Shown piece by piece: positions 10,353 to 18,981 of a stretch of DNA of 64,000 nucleotides. This DNA comes from Thaumasiovibrio occultus (GTDB lineage: Bacteria > Pseudomonadota > Gammaproteobacteria > Enterobacterales > Vibrionaceae). Numbering within the stretch: position 1 is the first letter of the stretch; every line of letters starts with the position of its first letter. The position numbers were made by a program, and so were the translations under genes. A model generated the notes under the pieces. The model was not told where the DNA came from, searched no databases, and saw only the letters and a program-made list of their open reading frames with translations. The DNA is taken from NCBI GenBank assembly GCA_019703815.1, contig AP023052.1, positions 2,170,001 through 2,234,000 of the forward strand, written 5' to 3'.

Positions 10353-11426
10353 ATGACTAAAATGACGGCACATCCTTATCAGCGTCGACCTAAAAGCGCT
10401 ATTTCACTCGCGGTGGCTTACGCCTTTACTGGCGCGTCTATTTTGGCGTCAATCATCTTTTCACTTCTGTTGTTTTTATCGCTTGATGACAACATGGAGA
10501 TGAAACTGCTATTTGGTAGTCTGGCGGTTATTTTTGAGTTGGGTAAATTTTACGCATGGTATGAATTTGGCGAGCGCTGGGCGCTACGCAATATTAGTGG
10601 CTCGCTGGTGGCACTGACCTTCTATACCGTGCTGGCGATCATTTCCATTGGCGGTAGTATTGGCGGGATCAACAGCGCCACCAACACCATAACCCAACAA
10701 GTCGCGGTATCCGAAAGCCGCACCGACAGTTTCAATCGTCAAATCGCAATGCTTGAAGATCAGCTCGCGTTGAACGAAGCCGCCGCACAGCGTTACATCG
10801 AGATGGATCGTATCGCGACCGGCCTTGCCCGCATTCAAAAAGAAAACCGTCAACTCCAAGCCGATATTCAGCAACTTGAAATCGAGCGCGACAACTTGCC
10901 TGTGCAAAGCCAAGGCTCCATTTTGGGATTGATTGACGGCTTGGCACAAAGCCTAGGTACGACGTTCAATAACGCTAAACTCAGCGTGGTGATTTTCCTC
11001 GCCTTACTGCTCGATCTTTTTGCTGCGTTCTTTGTTAGCCTACTAGGGGAAGAGATGCGTTTTCGCTATTTTCACAAGCATCAACTGGCCATGGGTGGTC
11101 ACTCTGCGCGAGGCCGTGACGTACTCGAAGCGCCGCAGCGCCTTCACAGCAATTCTAACGCGCCATTTGCTGATGAGAAAAATGAGAGTGGCGAAATTAG
11201 AGAGGAAGAAAACGACGAGCCAAAAGCTGAACCCTTGGCAGCGAATGCGCTAATGCAGCAAGTGATCCATCTGTTGCAAAACGACCAGCTACCATGTCAG
11301 AAAAAAGCGGTCGCGAATCACTTCGCCCTAGCGCCAGAGCAGGTCGATTCAATCTTTCGCGCCTTGATGACCAAAGGCTTGGTAGAGCAAAAACCGAACC
11401 ACCATTTTCAATGGGTATCGGCCTAA
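10353..11426 (+). CDS. Membrane protein with coiled coil and C-terminal winged-helix-like segment
   Basis: 357 residues, function unknown. Three to four transmembrane helices come first (about residues 18-46, 54-72, 80-105), followed by a long soluble coiled coil (about 118-185, rich in Gln/Glu/Leu heptads such as ARIQKENRQLQADIQQLEIERD). Then comes another membrane helix (about 207-230), an acidic linker (EKNESGEIREEENDEPKAEP), and a C-terminal domain. In that domain, MQQVIHLLQND ... VANHFALAPEQVDSIFRALMTKGLVEQK resembles a small winged helix as in replication/partition proteins. Membrane tethering of a DNA- or protein-binding wHTH is an inference. It is followed by its own terminator and is apparently monocistronic. 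Confidence 0.8.
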   Translation: MTKMTAHPYQRRPKSAISLAVAYAFTGASILASIIFSLLLFLSLDDNMEMKLLFGSLAVIFELGKFYAWYEFGERWALRNISGSLVALTFYTVLAIISIGGSIGGINSATNTITQQVAVSESRTDSFNRQIAMLEDQLALNEAAAQRYIEMDRIATGLARIQKENRQLQADIQQLEIERDNLPVQSQGSILGLIDGLAQSLGTTFNNAKLSVVIFLALLLDLFAAFFVSLLGEEMRFRYFHKHQLAMGGHSARGRDVLEAPQRLHSNSNAPFADEKNESGEIREEENDEPKAEPLAANALMQQVIHLLQNDQLPCQKKAVANHFALAPEQVDSIFRALMTKGLVEQKPNHHFQWVSA

Positions 11427-11480
11427 CGCTTAACCACTTAATACCCATCGCAGAAGGCGAAAACGCGCCTGCGATCGTCA

Positions 11481-11514
11481 GCGGCTTGTTACGTGTAAAA
11501 CAAGCCGTTTTGTT
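11481..11514 (+). terminator. Rho-independent terminator
   Basis: CGGCTTGTT-loop-AACAAGCCG followed by TTTTG, 55 bp after the membrane/coiled-coil gene. Confidence 0.85.
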
Positions 11515-11600
11515 AATTCTCTCGATAATTTCGATCTGAACAAACGGCAATTGTGCAAACTTCGCTATGCTGGCGCATCTGAAGATTGCAGGTATCGACA

Positions 11601-12275
11601 ATGTACAACAAGGTTAAGCTGTTTATTATCGAATGTGTTGATCCCATGGATCTTATTAACGAACGCTCTGAAGCAAAAGCCCTAGAGCAAGTATGTAAAA
11701 TCTTCGGGCACAAAGTCGCTAACCTCACCGCATACTCAGAAGAAGATCTGCGCAAATTTTGCCTCTATATCGCCTCTATCGATTCAGATCACGGCACCAG
11801 CGATGACAATATGATGCCACTGTGTATCCATATTTCAGCTCACGGCAACAAAGATGGCATTGAGTTTGGAAGTGATTTTTTAAAGTGGCGTGACATGTTC
11901 GAGGCGATGAAGCCAATATTTACCGATATGAACGACTATGATGGCGATGTCTTTGTTTCGATATCCTCTTGCGAAGCGGGCAACCAAGGACTTGACCGAC
12001 TCATTGCGGACGAGTGGGAGCATACGGGCAAAATTGATCCCCCTCTTTATATCTTTACAACCAGTGACGCAGGCGGCGTACGCTGGGATGACGCAGTCGT
12101 ATCATGGACAGTGTTTTACCATCGCCTTGCCAACATTCGCCATTTTAGTAAAGATAACGTACAACAAGTTCTCGATAACATTCATCAATGTATCGGTAAC
12201 GAAATCACCTATTTCCGCTGGGATAAGATGCGCGCTGATTACCTGTATTACAATCCAAAACAAGATGATGAATAA
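11601..12275 (+). CDS. Small protein with caspase-like His/Cys pair
   Basis: 224 residues from ATG 11601 (a TTG at 11586 would add five). Not a known named gene. Two motifs suggest the caspase/CHAT-like cysteine peptidase fold: a hydrophobic strand ending in His81 (PLCIHISAHGNKDGIEF) and, about 43 residues on, a strand ending in Cys124 (DVFVSISSCEAGNQG). In caspase-like enzymes these supply the catalytic dyad. No signal peptide or extra domain is present, so this would be a bare peptidase core. It ends 21 bp from the convergent first member of a trio of paralogous membrane proteins. Assignment of protease activity is inference from the two motifs only; a non-catalytic relative is possible. 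Confidence 0.6.
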   Translation: MYNKVKLFIIECVDPMDLINERSEAKALEQVCKIFGHKVANLTAYSEEDLRKFCLYIASIDSDHGTSDDNMMPLCIHISAHGNKDGIEFGSDFLKWRDMFEAMKPIFTDMNDYDGDVFVSISSCEAGNQGLDRLIADEWEHTGKIDPPLYIFTTSDAGGVRWDDAVVSWTVFYHRLANIRHFSKDNVQQVLDNIHQCIGNEITYFRWDKMRADYLYYNPKQDDE

Positions 12276-12296
12276 CAGCGCTATGGCTAAAACGCC

Positions 12297-12950
12297 TCAC
12301 CACGGCGTTTGCGTGCCATCGGTGGTGTAACCTTGCCATAACTGCACATCTAAAAATGTCGCCAATTGCTCTGCCGCCGTCACCAATGCATATTGATCGG
12401 CGTGGTTCAATACGTTAACGCGCTCGCCATCGGCAAAGACCAAATTCAGCTCATAACATTGAAATGACGTTGACCCTGATGAACGGCTGACTCTTTTCTC
12501 CACCATCTGCAGTGCATAAATGTCGGTTAGCTTCCCTTGTTTATTGCGCTCCAATGGCGGCGACTGTTTCTTCCTGCGATAGTAAATGCCTTGTTCTTTA
12601 TCAAACACGTAGTAGCGATAGTGAGACCAAGCTGAGAGCGTAACTGCCGATAAAGGCAGGCAAATCACCACCACAATCCAAAGGTATTCCGGTCTTTCGG
12701 ACTCCCAAATGATAGGAACCAATAATAGCGCGACGATAAGGGCAAAAACCAAAAACACAGACGCGAGCAACATCGAGCGAAACGTTTGGCAAATACTCAA
12801 TGCGCGTTTTTTACCCCTGACGGTGTGGGTCTTAAAATTGCTGCCCCTGACTTCAACCCGGTTCCATCCTACTTTCGCTGCGACCGGATCAGAAACGCCA
12901 TCGGTTTTTAGCTCGACGTGATTGATATTGATATACCGCACTCTAGCCAT
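12297..12950 (-). CDS. Two-TM protein of a tandem paralogous family, copy A
   Basis: 217 residues, family not recognised. Order: a short N-terminal motif (RVRYININHVELK ... DPVAAKVGWN) shared by all three neighbours, two hydrophobic helices (about 60-80 and 90-108), then a soluble C-terminal domain. The C-terminal domain has a basic strand (GIYYRRKKQ), NKQGKLTDIYALQ, a CYELNLVFADGERVNVLNHAD segment and AEQLATFLDVQLWQGY. The start at 12950 has GGGAGA 5 nt upstream. It is the most diverged of the trio. A conserved ELNLVFxDGxRVNV strand pair suggests a PH-like or similar small beta domain on the cytoplasmic side; this is inference. Confidence 0.75.
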   Translation of the reverse strand: MARVRYININHVELKTDGVSDPVAAKVGWNRVEVRGSNFKTHTVRGKKRALSICQTFRSMLLASVFLVFALIVALLLVPIIWESERPEYLWIVVVICLPLSAVTLSAWSHYRYYVFDKEQGIYYRRKKQSPPLERNKQGKLTDIYALQMVEKRVSRSSGSTSFQCYELNLVFADGERVNVLNHADQYALVTAAEQLATFLDVQLWQGYTTDGTQTPW

Positions 12951-13316
12951 ATCTCTCCCTGTAATACCTTAATTCTCGACGCGCCAAGCTGACTACAATA
13001 GGCGACATGATTGAACGTCATATTGGCGCATTCAACGCAGTTCGCCAACCTAAGGGGACTGCTGATACGCTAACAACGGGAGGCAGTTAACGCATTGGGA
13101 TAAATACCACAACGACTTGCGCGCACAGGAAAGAAACAAGAAAGAGAAAGAGAAAGAGAAAAGAGAAAAGAGAGAAAACGAAGAAAAAATAAGGTGAATT
13201 CAAGAAAAAGCGCCGATCACAGCGCTCTTTACCTTGAACATTGGCCACCCTAAGGTCGCATCAAGAACACTTAACCAGCCGTCCTGTCGCGCCAAGTGTG
13301 ACGGTTAAACCAAGAA
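12951..13316. other. Intergenic region with purine-rich tract
   Basis: 366 bp between paralogs A and B. Positions 13132-13188 form a nearly uninterrupted purine tract of GA/GAAA repeats on the plus strand. No gene was recognised; the left part should contain the promoter of copy A. Confidence 0.6.
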
Positions 13317-13973
13317 TTACGCGCGTTCAACATAGCCTCGCCAAACATGCACATCGAGAAACTCGGCCAACTGCTCGGCTGACGCCTCTAACGCGCGGGC
13401 GTTACCATGATCCATCACATTTACCCGCTCACCGTCTTCAAACACCAGATTTAACTCATAGCTGTGGTATGAGCTAGAGCTGCCATTACTGGAGCTACTG
13501 CGTACAAACTCACTCACTATCTGTAGCGCATAGATATCGCTTAAACGGCCCTGCTTTTTGCGGGGCAGCGACGCTGAACGCTGATAAGTTTTACCGCGAC
13601 AATACACCCCTTCGGCACGATCAAAGGTGACCGGTCTTCCCAACAGGAACCAAAGTGCCAGCGAGACACCCGCAAAGGCGAGAGAGAAAAGGCTGAGCAT
13701 TAACATGCCTTGCGTATCACCTGAAGCGCGAAGCTCCGGCATAACCACAAACAAGATGATGACAGGAGGGATTAAAAACAGCAGCGAAAACAGCATTGAC
13801 TGCCAACTCTTTTGAATACGAAGCACACTGTGTTTGCTTTTCATCGTCTGCGCTTTGAAGTTACTGCCACCCGGTTTTACCGGGTCCCACTTCACTTTAG
13901 GCGCGACCGGATCGGCCTCACTCCCCTTTCGTAACTCAACGTTATTGATATTAATATGTCGTATTCTGCTCAT
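13317..13973 (-). CDS. Two-TM protein of a tandem paralogous family, copy B
   Basis: 218 residues, clearly homologous to the genes on both sides: N-terminal RIRHININNVELR and DPVAPKVKWDPVKPGGSNF, two membrane helices (about 60-80, 88-108), then FDRAEGVYCRGKTY, KKQGRLSDIYALQIV, a Ser-rich loop (about 150-160), YELNLVFEDGERVNVMDHGNARALEASAEQLAEFLDVHVW. ATG 13973 is preceded by GAGGG. B and C are closer to each other (shared VNVMDHGNA-ALEASAEQLA) than to A. Each copy has its own intergenic region of 250-370 bp, so they may be transcribed separately rather than as one operon. Confidence 0.78.
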   Translation of the reverse strand: MSRIRHININNVELRKGSEADPVAPKVKWDPVKPGGSNFKAQTMKSKHSVLRIQKSWQSMLFSLLFLIPPVIILFVVMPELRASGDTQGMLMLSLFSLAFAGVSLALWFLLGRPVTFDRAEGVYCRGKTYQRSASLPRKKQGRLSDIYALQIVSEFVRSSSSNGSSSSYHSYELNLVFEDGERVNVMDHGNARALEASAEQLAEFLDVHVWRGYVERA

Positions 13974-14230
13974 CAGATCCCTCTACTTATCATGCTCAGA
14001 CAGCTAACACGCGCTATAGCCCAAGAGTCATCCCTACCGTTTAAATTGATGCTACACCAGCCTATCAAACTCAAACCTAGATAAAAATACCAACATCGAG
14101 AGTGACTTAACGCAATGGTGTGAATACACAATGCAACTACTGACAAGTCACGGTTTATGGCAGGAAAACAGATAAGCTCAGCCACTAACAAGCACAGATG
14201 ATCTGCGCTCCGTCATCAGCACTGCCCATA

Positions 14231-14878
14231 TTACCGACAGGCTTTCCAAACCGGCACATCGAGAAAGTCAGCTAACTGCTCAGCAGAAGCCTCCAACGCG
14301 TTGGCATTGCCGTGATCCATCACGTTCACCCGCGCACCATCTTCAAACACCAAGTTAAGTTCATAGCTGGAGTACACTAATGAGCGGCCATTACGATTCG
14401 TGGTTTGTACCTTTTCTGTGAGTATCTGAAGCGCATAAATGTCGGCTAATCGCCCCTGCTTGTTGCGATCGTTGTCGCCCATCCGATCATACTTTTTCCC
14501 GCGAAAGTAAATCCCTTGCGGCTTGTCGAACGTGATGGGCTTATCAACGACAAACAGCAAACCAAAACCCGTAAACAGCACAACGCTGCCAAACAATAAC
14601 GACATCAATATGACGTTATCGAAGCCATATTGCATATATTCGGGAATGATGAATAAGCCGATAGCGAGGCCAGGCAGGAAAAAGAAGGCATAAAACAGTT
14701 TCCCTAAAATGCTTCTTTTGACACGGATCCGTTGCCGAGAGACGCTCATAGTTTGAGAGTTAAAAATGCTCCCGCCCGGCTTCGCTGGATCCCAGTTGAT
14801 TTTCGACGCGACCGGATCATCAGTCTCCGCTAGCTTAACCTCGGCCTTATTCATGTTGATGTTCTGTATTCTGCTCAT
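14231..14878 (-). CDS. Two-TM protein of a tandem paralogous family, copy C
   Basis: 215 residues from ATG 14878, where the conserved MSRIQNINMN start aligns with copies A and B and AAGGA lies upstream; a longer frame to 14923 would add 15 unconserved residues. Same architecture: DPVASKINWDPAKPGGS, two membrane helices (about 58-78, 86-106), FDKPQGIYFRGKKYDR, NKQGRLADIYALQILTE, SYELNLVFEDGARVNVMDHGNANALEASAEQLADFLDVPVW. Function unknown. It is the last gene before the AT-rich mobile island begins. Confidence 0.78.
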   Translation of the reverse strand: MSRIQNINMNKAEVKLAETDDPVASKINWDPAKPGGSIFNSQTMSVSRQRIRVKRSILGKLFYAFFFLPGLAIGLFIIPEYMQYGFDNVILMSLLFGSVVLFTGFGLLFVVDKPITFDKPQGIYFRGKKYDRMGDNDRNKQGRLADIYALQILTEKVQTTNRNGRSLVYSSYELNLVFEDGARVNVMDHGNANALEASAEQLADFLDVPVWKACR

Positions 14879-15293
14879 TGTGCTGCTTCCTTGGCGCTCA
14901 CGAGTAGCACATGATATACCCACCCCATCGCGCTTGATATTCAGGCGCGGTCAAAAAACCAACAATGCGAGAGAAGTAACATCTAACTGAACTGTAGGCA
15001 CTGTAGGCAAGATTAACGCATGAAGAGTGCCAGATGAAAACAGACAATGCTGCGACCGAGCTATAATGTAGAAGCATTACAGGCGTCACCGTCGAGGTGA
15101 TGCTCGCTAAAAAGCCGGAGTGATAAACTAATCTGACTCTGGCTTAGAACTGCATTTTGTATAGTGTTATCTGCTATAGATATGGCTTATGGTGCAAACT
15201 ACAAAAGCCTAAAACGGGTATCAATGAAAGAAGAAAGTGTCCTTCCCAATATTTTATTTTCAATACGTTATATAGCGCCTTAAAGTTGAAGAT
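14879..15293. other. Intergenic region at the left edge of the mobile island
   Basis: 415 bp between paralog C and the first IS3 copy. Base composition falls to AT-rich at about 15110. It contains AATGAAAGAAGAAAGTGTCC near 15230. I looked here for the left end of the Tn7-like element and found no set of tandem repeats matching those beside ffs. Confidence 0.5.
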
Positions 15294-16220
15294 TGAATAG
15301 CCACCAATTCAGTAGACACTTTTTAACTTAATTTCATATTGCTTTTCATACTCTACTGGCGACAACTGATTATTTGAACCATGTCGACGTTTAATGTTGT
15401 AGAACATCTCAATATATTCGAATATATCCATACGAGCTTCTTCTCTGGTGGTGTAAATTTTCCGCTTAATTCTTTCCCTTTTGAGTAACTGGAAAAAACT
15501 CTCTGCAACTGCATTATCGTGACAGTTACCACGACGGCTCATACTCGATTCAAGACCATGCTGTTTCAAAAACTTGTTCCAATCGTGACTGGTATATTGG
15601 CTTCCTTGATCTGAGTGGACGAGTACTTTATCTATTGGTGAACGACGCCAAATAGCCATCAGCAAAGCATCAAGGACAAGCTCCTTGGTTATTCTACTTT
15701 TCATTGACCAACCAATTACCCGCCGAGAGAACAGGTCTACAACTACCGCTAGATACAGCCAACTTTCGTGCGTTTTGATATATGTAATATCAGTTACCCA
15801 TGATTGATTGGGCGCGTGTGGGTTGAACTCTCGGGCGAGCTTGTTAGAAACAATGATGTTTTCGACACCACCTTTAAGGCGGGGCTTTCGATAACCTCTT
15901 TGCGACTGAATTCCTTCTCGCTTCATAAGACGATGAACTTGGTTAATTCCACAGATTTCCCCTTCATTTCGCAGGTCACTGTAGATTTTTCGATAACCAT
16001 ATATACAGCCTGACTCCAGCTAAAATTGCTTTATCAGTCCGAGAAGATATTTTCGCCGCTTTTCTTGTCTACTATCTGGATTTTTTAGCCAAGAATAATA
16101 ACCACTTGGATGAATTCCAAAGACCTTACACATACGTCGAACAGACCAGATTGTCTGATTCGCTTTAATAAAGGCATACCTCAGTCGGACTGGCTTGCGA
16201 AGTACACCGCGGCTTTTCAA
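15294..16220 (-). mobile_element. IS3-family element, 5'-truncated copy
   Basis: The 3' end is intact: it starts at 15294 with TGAATAGCCACC, the same terminal sequence as the second IS3 copy at 25251-26479. Homology to that copy stops at about 16218-16220, in the end of orfA, so orfA and the 5' inverted repeat are missing. The two copies differ at many positions, so they are related but not recent duplicates. Probably an old remnant. Confidence 0.85.
15309..16220 (-). pseudogene. IS3-family transposase OrfB, broken by a nonsense codon
   Basis: DDE integrase-type transposase. The reading frame is homologous along its length to the intact OrfB at 25.6-26.5 kb and keeps the DDE signatures SWVTDITYIK, VHSDQGSQYTSHDW and NAVAESFFQLLKRER. 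At about 16021 the tryptophan codon of the motif KQFWLES is TAG, splitting the frame into 16220-16020 and a downstream piece that could restart at 15926. With no orfA and a nonsense codon the element should be immobile. Confidence 0.85.
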
Positions 16221-16396
16221 TTTTGTCTCGACTTTACATTTGAACCACCATGTTATATATCAATCGTCATGAAAAACCTCCAGCCTAGATTGGGAGTGGC
16301 TTGACATGACTGTATATACATTTTTATATTATCCAATAAATTGACTTTAATTGTTTTTGCTAGTGACTGTTTGCGCGACAACAATAAAACGTCTGA

Positions 16397-17285
16397 TTAA
16401 ATGTATTTAAATACCATATCTAAAGAAACATCAGCAAAACTTCTTTCTATATCCTCAGAAACACAGCTACTTAAATAACCGTTATCTCCTAAGTGTTGCA
16501 TTCCTGTAGCATTAATCGTTTTAAATTTCGGGCGGTAAGGATTAAGATTCCAAGGCAATATCTTGCGTCCAAATCTTGCAATATAATCTTTTTTTTGATT
16601 CAAGACAAATTATATTTAAACTTGTGATTTTCGGGTGAGCCTCGAAAAACCCTCCAATAGTGATCACAGTCAGTTTTTAGTTCCTAGTTTTTCCATTAAG
16701 GTTGAAGCAATAAGTGTTGCAACTCCCGCTCCTCCACTATATCCAATTAAAACGATGGGTTGTGCATCGTTGGGTTGATAACCCGAATGCATCAACCTTT
16801 CTATTGTATGCTCAGATAAAGCTTGGGTGTAATCGTGCTTATAGCGACTGTCATGCATAGTAAGGGTTTGGATCACATTTCTAAATATCATCACCGCTGA
16901 GTCAGATATCCCTTTGAAAAATAACCATAAGCTAGAAGACATTCTAACTTGTGTTAATGGCAGATTGAGAGGTGAATAAGGCATTAAATCAGTAATAACT
17001 TTCCAGTTTGTTAAGTTTCTATTTACATAACGCTTTACATTATGGGCTGCATATGTGTCTAAAAGAGAACTTTTACCTACACCATCAAAAGTAAACAACA
17101 AAGCCTTTGGATGACTGCTCTATTGTTTTACTTTTGTTGCGAGTGTAAGTTGATGACCAGCCTCGGTTGAACATTACAATTTCAAACGGAGATAGTATCA
17201 ATGAAATAATTAGAGTGGGAAACCCAAGTACAATAGACGATACGATCCCAGCTTTTATCCCCATTGAGCACGTTAAGCGTTTCAC
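16397..17285 (-). pseudogene. Decayed membrane-anchored alpha/beta-hydrolase-like gene
   Basis: Three fragments in succession. 17285-17085: one membrane helix (SSIVLGFPTLIISLILSPFEIVMF). 17101-16670, a frame change near 17095: a region ending in the lipase-like nucleophile elbow IGYSGGAG. 16603-16397: a C-terminal piece with MQHLGDNGYLSS, the kind of segment holding the catalytic His of lipases. Stops and frame changes separate them, so no full product is possible. It lies directly downstream of the glycosyltransferase gene on the same strand and may once have been in one operon with it. Confidence 0.55.
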
Positions 17286-17302
17286 AAAGCGGATTTACAC
17301 GA

Positions 17303-17760
17303 TTATTCGCTTTGTTCTTTATATCTATCATCGACTCTTGGCTGTATTCTTCTTAATCGTGGAAGATGACGGTAGAGCACCTGAAAAATCATTTCCGGAA
17401 TTAAAAAGCATAACAACATAAATATGTAATTACTAATGCTAATTAACTCACTACTTGAATTGACGGTAAAGACATTTGTTATGAAATCACTCACCAAAAT
17501 GAGTAAAAGTAAATTATGAAAAAAGGTATAAAAGTTAGTCCAATCCAAAGTAGAGGCTTCATGATTTCTAGAAAATTAGACAGTTCATTTATATCAACAC
17601 CTGATATATAAAGGCTCAGTTGAATTGAACTCAATGCAACAACAATACGGAATATCATTGCAAACATGCTGTAACTTACTGGAGCATTACGTAACAAAAT
17701 TGACGGCAAATCACGTACCGTTATCGCTATAGCTGCAAGTAAAATGATGCTATTCATCAA
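17303..17760 (-). pseudogene. Frameshifted small multi-TM protein gene
   Basis: Fragment 17760-17491 begins with MNSIILLAAIAITVRDLPS and carries two to three hydrophobic helices. The frame then shifts at an A6 run (17519-17524, T6 on the coding strand) into fragment 17548-17303, which continues with two more helices and a basic tail (YRHLPRLRRIQPR). Joining the frames gives one plausible polytopic protein of about 150 residues. The homopolymer makes slippage, or an assembly error, equally possible. It starts 37 bp downstream of the glycosyltransferase stop, consistent with a shared transcript. Confidence 0.5.
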
Positions 17761-17796
17761 CTTCTGCCAAGTCCTTCTAAGTTGTATTAATACCGA

Positions 17797-18981
17797 TTAT
17801 TTAGCGAACTTGCGTTCAATAATTTCAGCAGCTAAGCTAGCGCCACCGGCATTCCTTAGGTCGCTGCCTATTTTTTCGGCAGCCATTTTCATCGAAGTAG
17901 TGTTATACACTGTCTCCACAAAGCTGCGAATTGATGGTGATGATAGGTTTTCTACGGGGAGAATGATTCCCGCCCCTAAATCAGATACTCTCTTTGAAAC
18001 AATCGGTTGATCTGCATTCATCGGACATAACACTAAGGGAACGTTATGCCATAAAGCCTCATTTACACTATTCATACCTCCATGGCTTACCATAACATTC
18101 GCGTATTCGAGCACTTCTAATTGAGGGACATATCGTTCTGCAATAATATTTGGCGGCAGTTCACCTAAGATTTCAGGGTTCACATCACCTGTACTTAAAA
18201 CCAATGTCCAATCCGTGCCTCGGAAGGCATTAATTGCCGAATGGAGTATTTCTGGTTGGGCGTTAAAACTTGTTCCCAACGAGAAGTAGACAACTTTTTT
18301 GTTTCTTAGTTTTTCGACCGGGAAAGCCGTATTGCTGCTTCTAGCTCCGAGTGATGATCCAACAAAGTGATAACCACTATTAAATGTGTCATGCTTTGGC
18401 TGAAAATACCTCGATGTGTAAACTATATTCGTATCTTCGCTTAAACCTAAAATTCCAAAAAATGGAGTAAGTGGCGTTCCATAGCTTTCGTGTAACCTGT
18501 ATCTAGCTAGACCATATCTAGATAAGTCAACCAAACTTGCTATAGAGAAGTTTCGAGCTTGCCAAAGATACTTAATACTATCAGGGCTTGGGACATGCTT
18601 ATTGAAAGCGAACGTTGTAAACGAGGAAATGGCAGCGACCCCCGTGGCACGAGCTACACCTCGTCCCCAGGGACAACAACTGTCGTAAACGATGCCATCA
18701 ACATTATCCAAGAGCAGTTCTTTACTAATCGGTCTAATCAGGTCATAAGCGGTTGTAGCAAGCCTAGAGATAAAATCTATGGGGCTTCGTATTGTTTTTT
18801 GGTACTGCGCTAAAATTGGAGTGGGGCGATATTCTGCTCCAGTAGCTTCAATTTCCTGCTTTGAATAATCGAACGCATAGTAGATTACCCGATGACCACG
18901 TTCGACAAGCTTCTTGACCACTGGTAGGGTTGGGTTGATATGCCCTCTCTGGAAAACATTTATAAATGCAATGACTGCCAT
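17797..18981 (-). CDS. MGT/UGT-type glycosyltransferase (GT1 family, GT-B fold)
   Basis: 394 residues. N-terminal acceptor domain opens with VIAFINVFQRGHINPTLPVVKKLVERGH, typical of the macrolide glycosyltransferase (MGT/YjiC-like) group. The C-terminal nucleotide-sugar domain has VVYFSLGTSF and the signature YVPQLEVLEYANVMVSHGGMNSVNEAL ... PLVLCPMNADQP. Start ATG 18981 has GGAG 7 nt upstream. Relatives transfer glucose or related sugars to macrolides, flavonoids, sterols or lipids; the acceptor here is unknown. AT-rich codon use sets it apart from the core genes and marks it as island cargo. Downstream genes on the same strand are decayed. Confidence 0.88.
   Translation of the reverse strand: MAVIAFINVFQRGHINPTLPVVKKLVERGHRVIYYAFDYSKQEIEATGAEYRPTPILAQYQKTIRSPIDFISRLATTAYDLIRPISKELLLDNVDGIVYDSCCPWGRGVARATGVAAISSFTTFAFNKHVPSPDSIKYLWQARNFSIASLVDLSRYGLARYRLHESYGTPLTPFFGILGLSEDTNIVYTSRYFQPKHDTFNSGYHFVGSSLGARSSNTAFPVEKLRNKKVVYFSLGTSFNAQPEILHSAINAFRGTDWTLVLSTGDVNPEILGELPPNIIAERYVPQLEVLEYANVMVSHGGMNSVNEALWHNVPLVLCPMNADQPIVSKRVSDLGAGIILPVENLSSPSIRSFVETVYNTTSMKMAAEKIGSDLRNAGGASLAAEIIERKFAK

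Noticed and set aside
12640-12670. CTGCC-GATAAA-GGCAG hairpin resembling the stem of a type I-F CRISPR repeat
   Set aside because: Single occurrence, inside the coding sequence of paralog A; no second copy at spacer distance.
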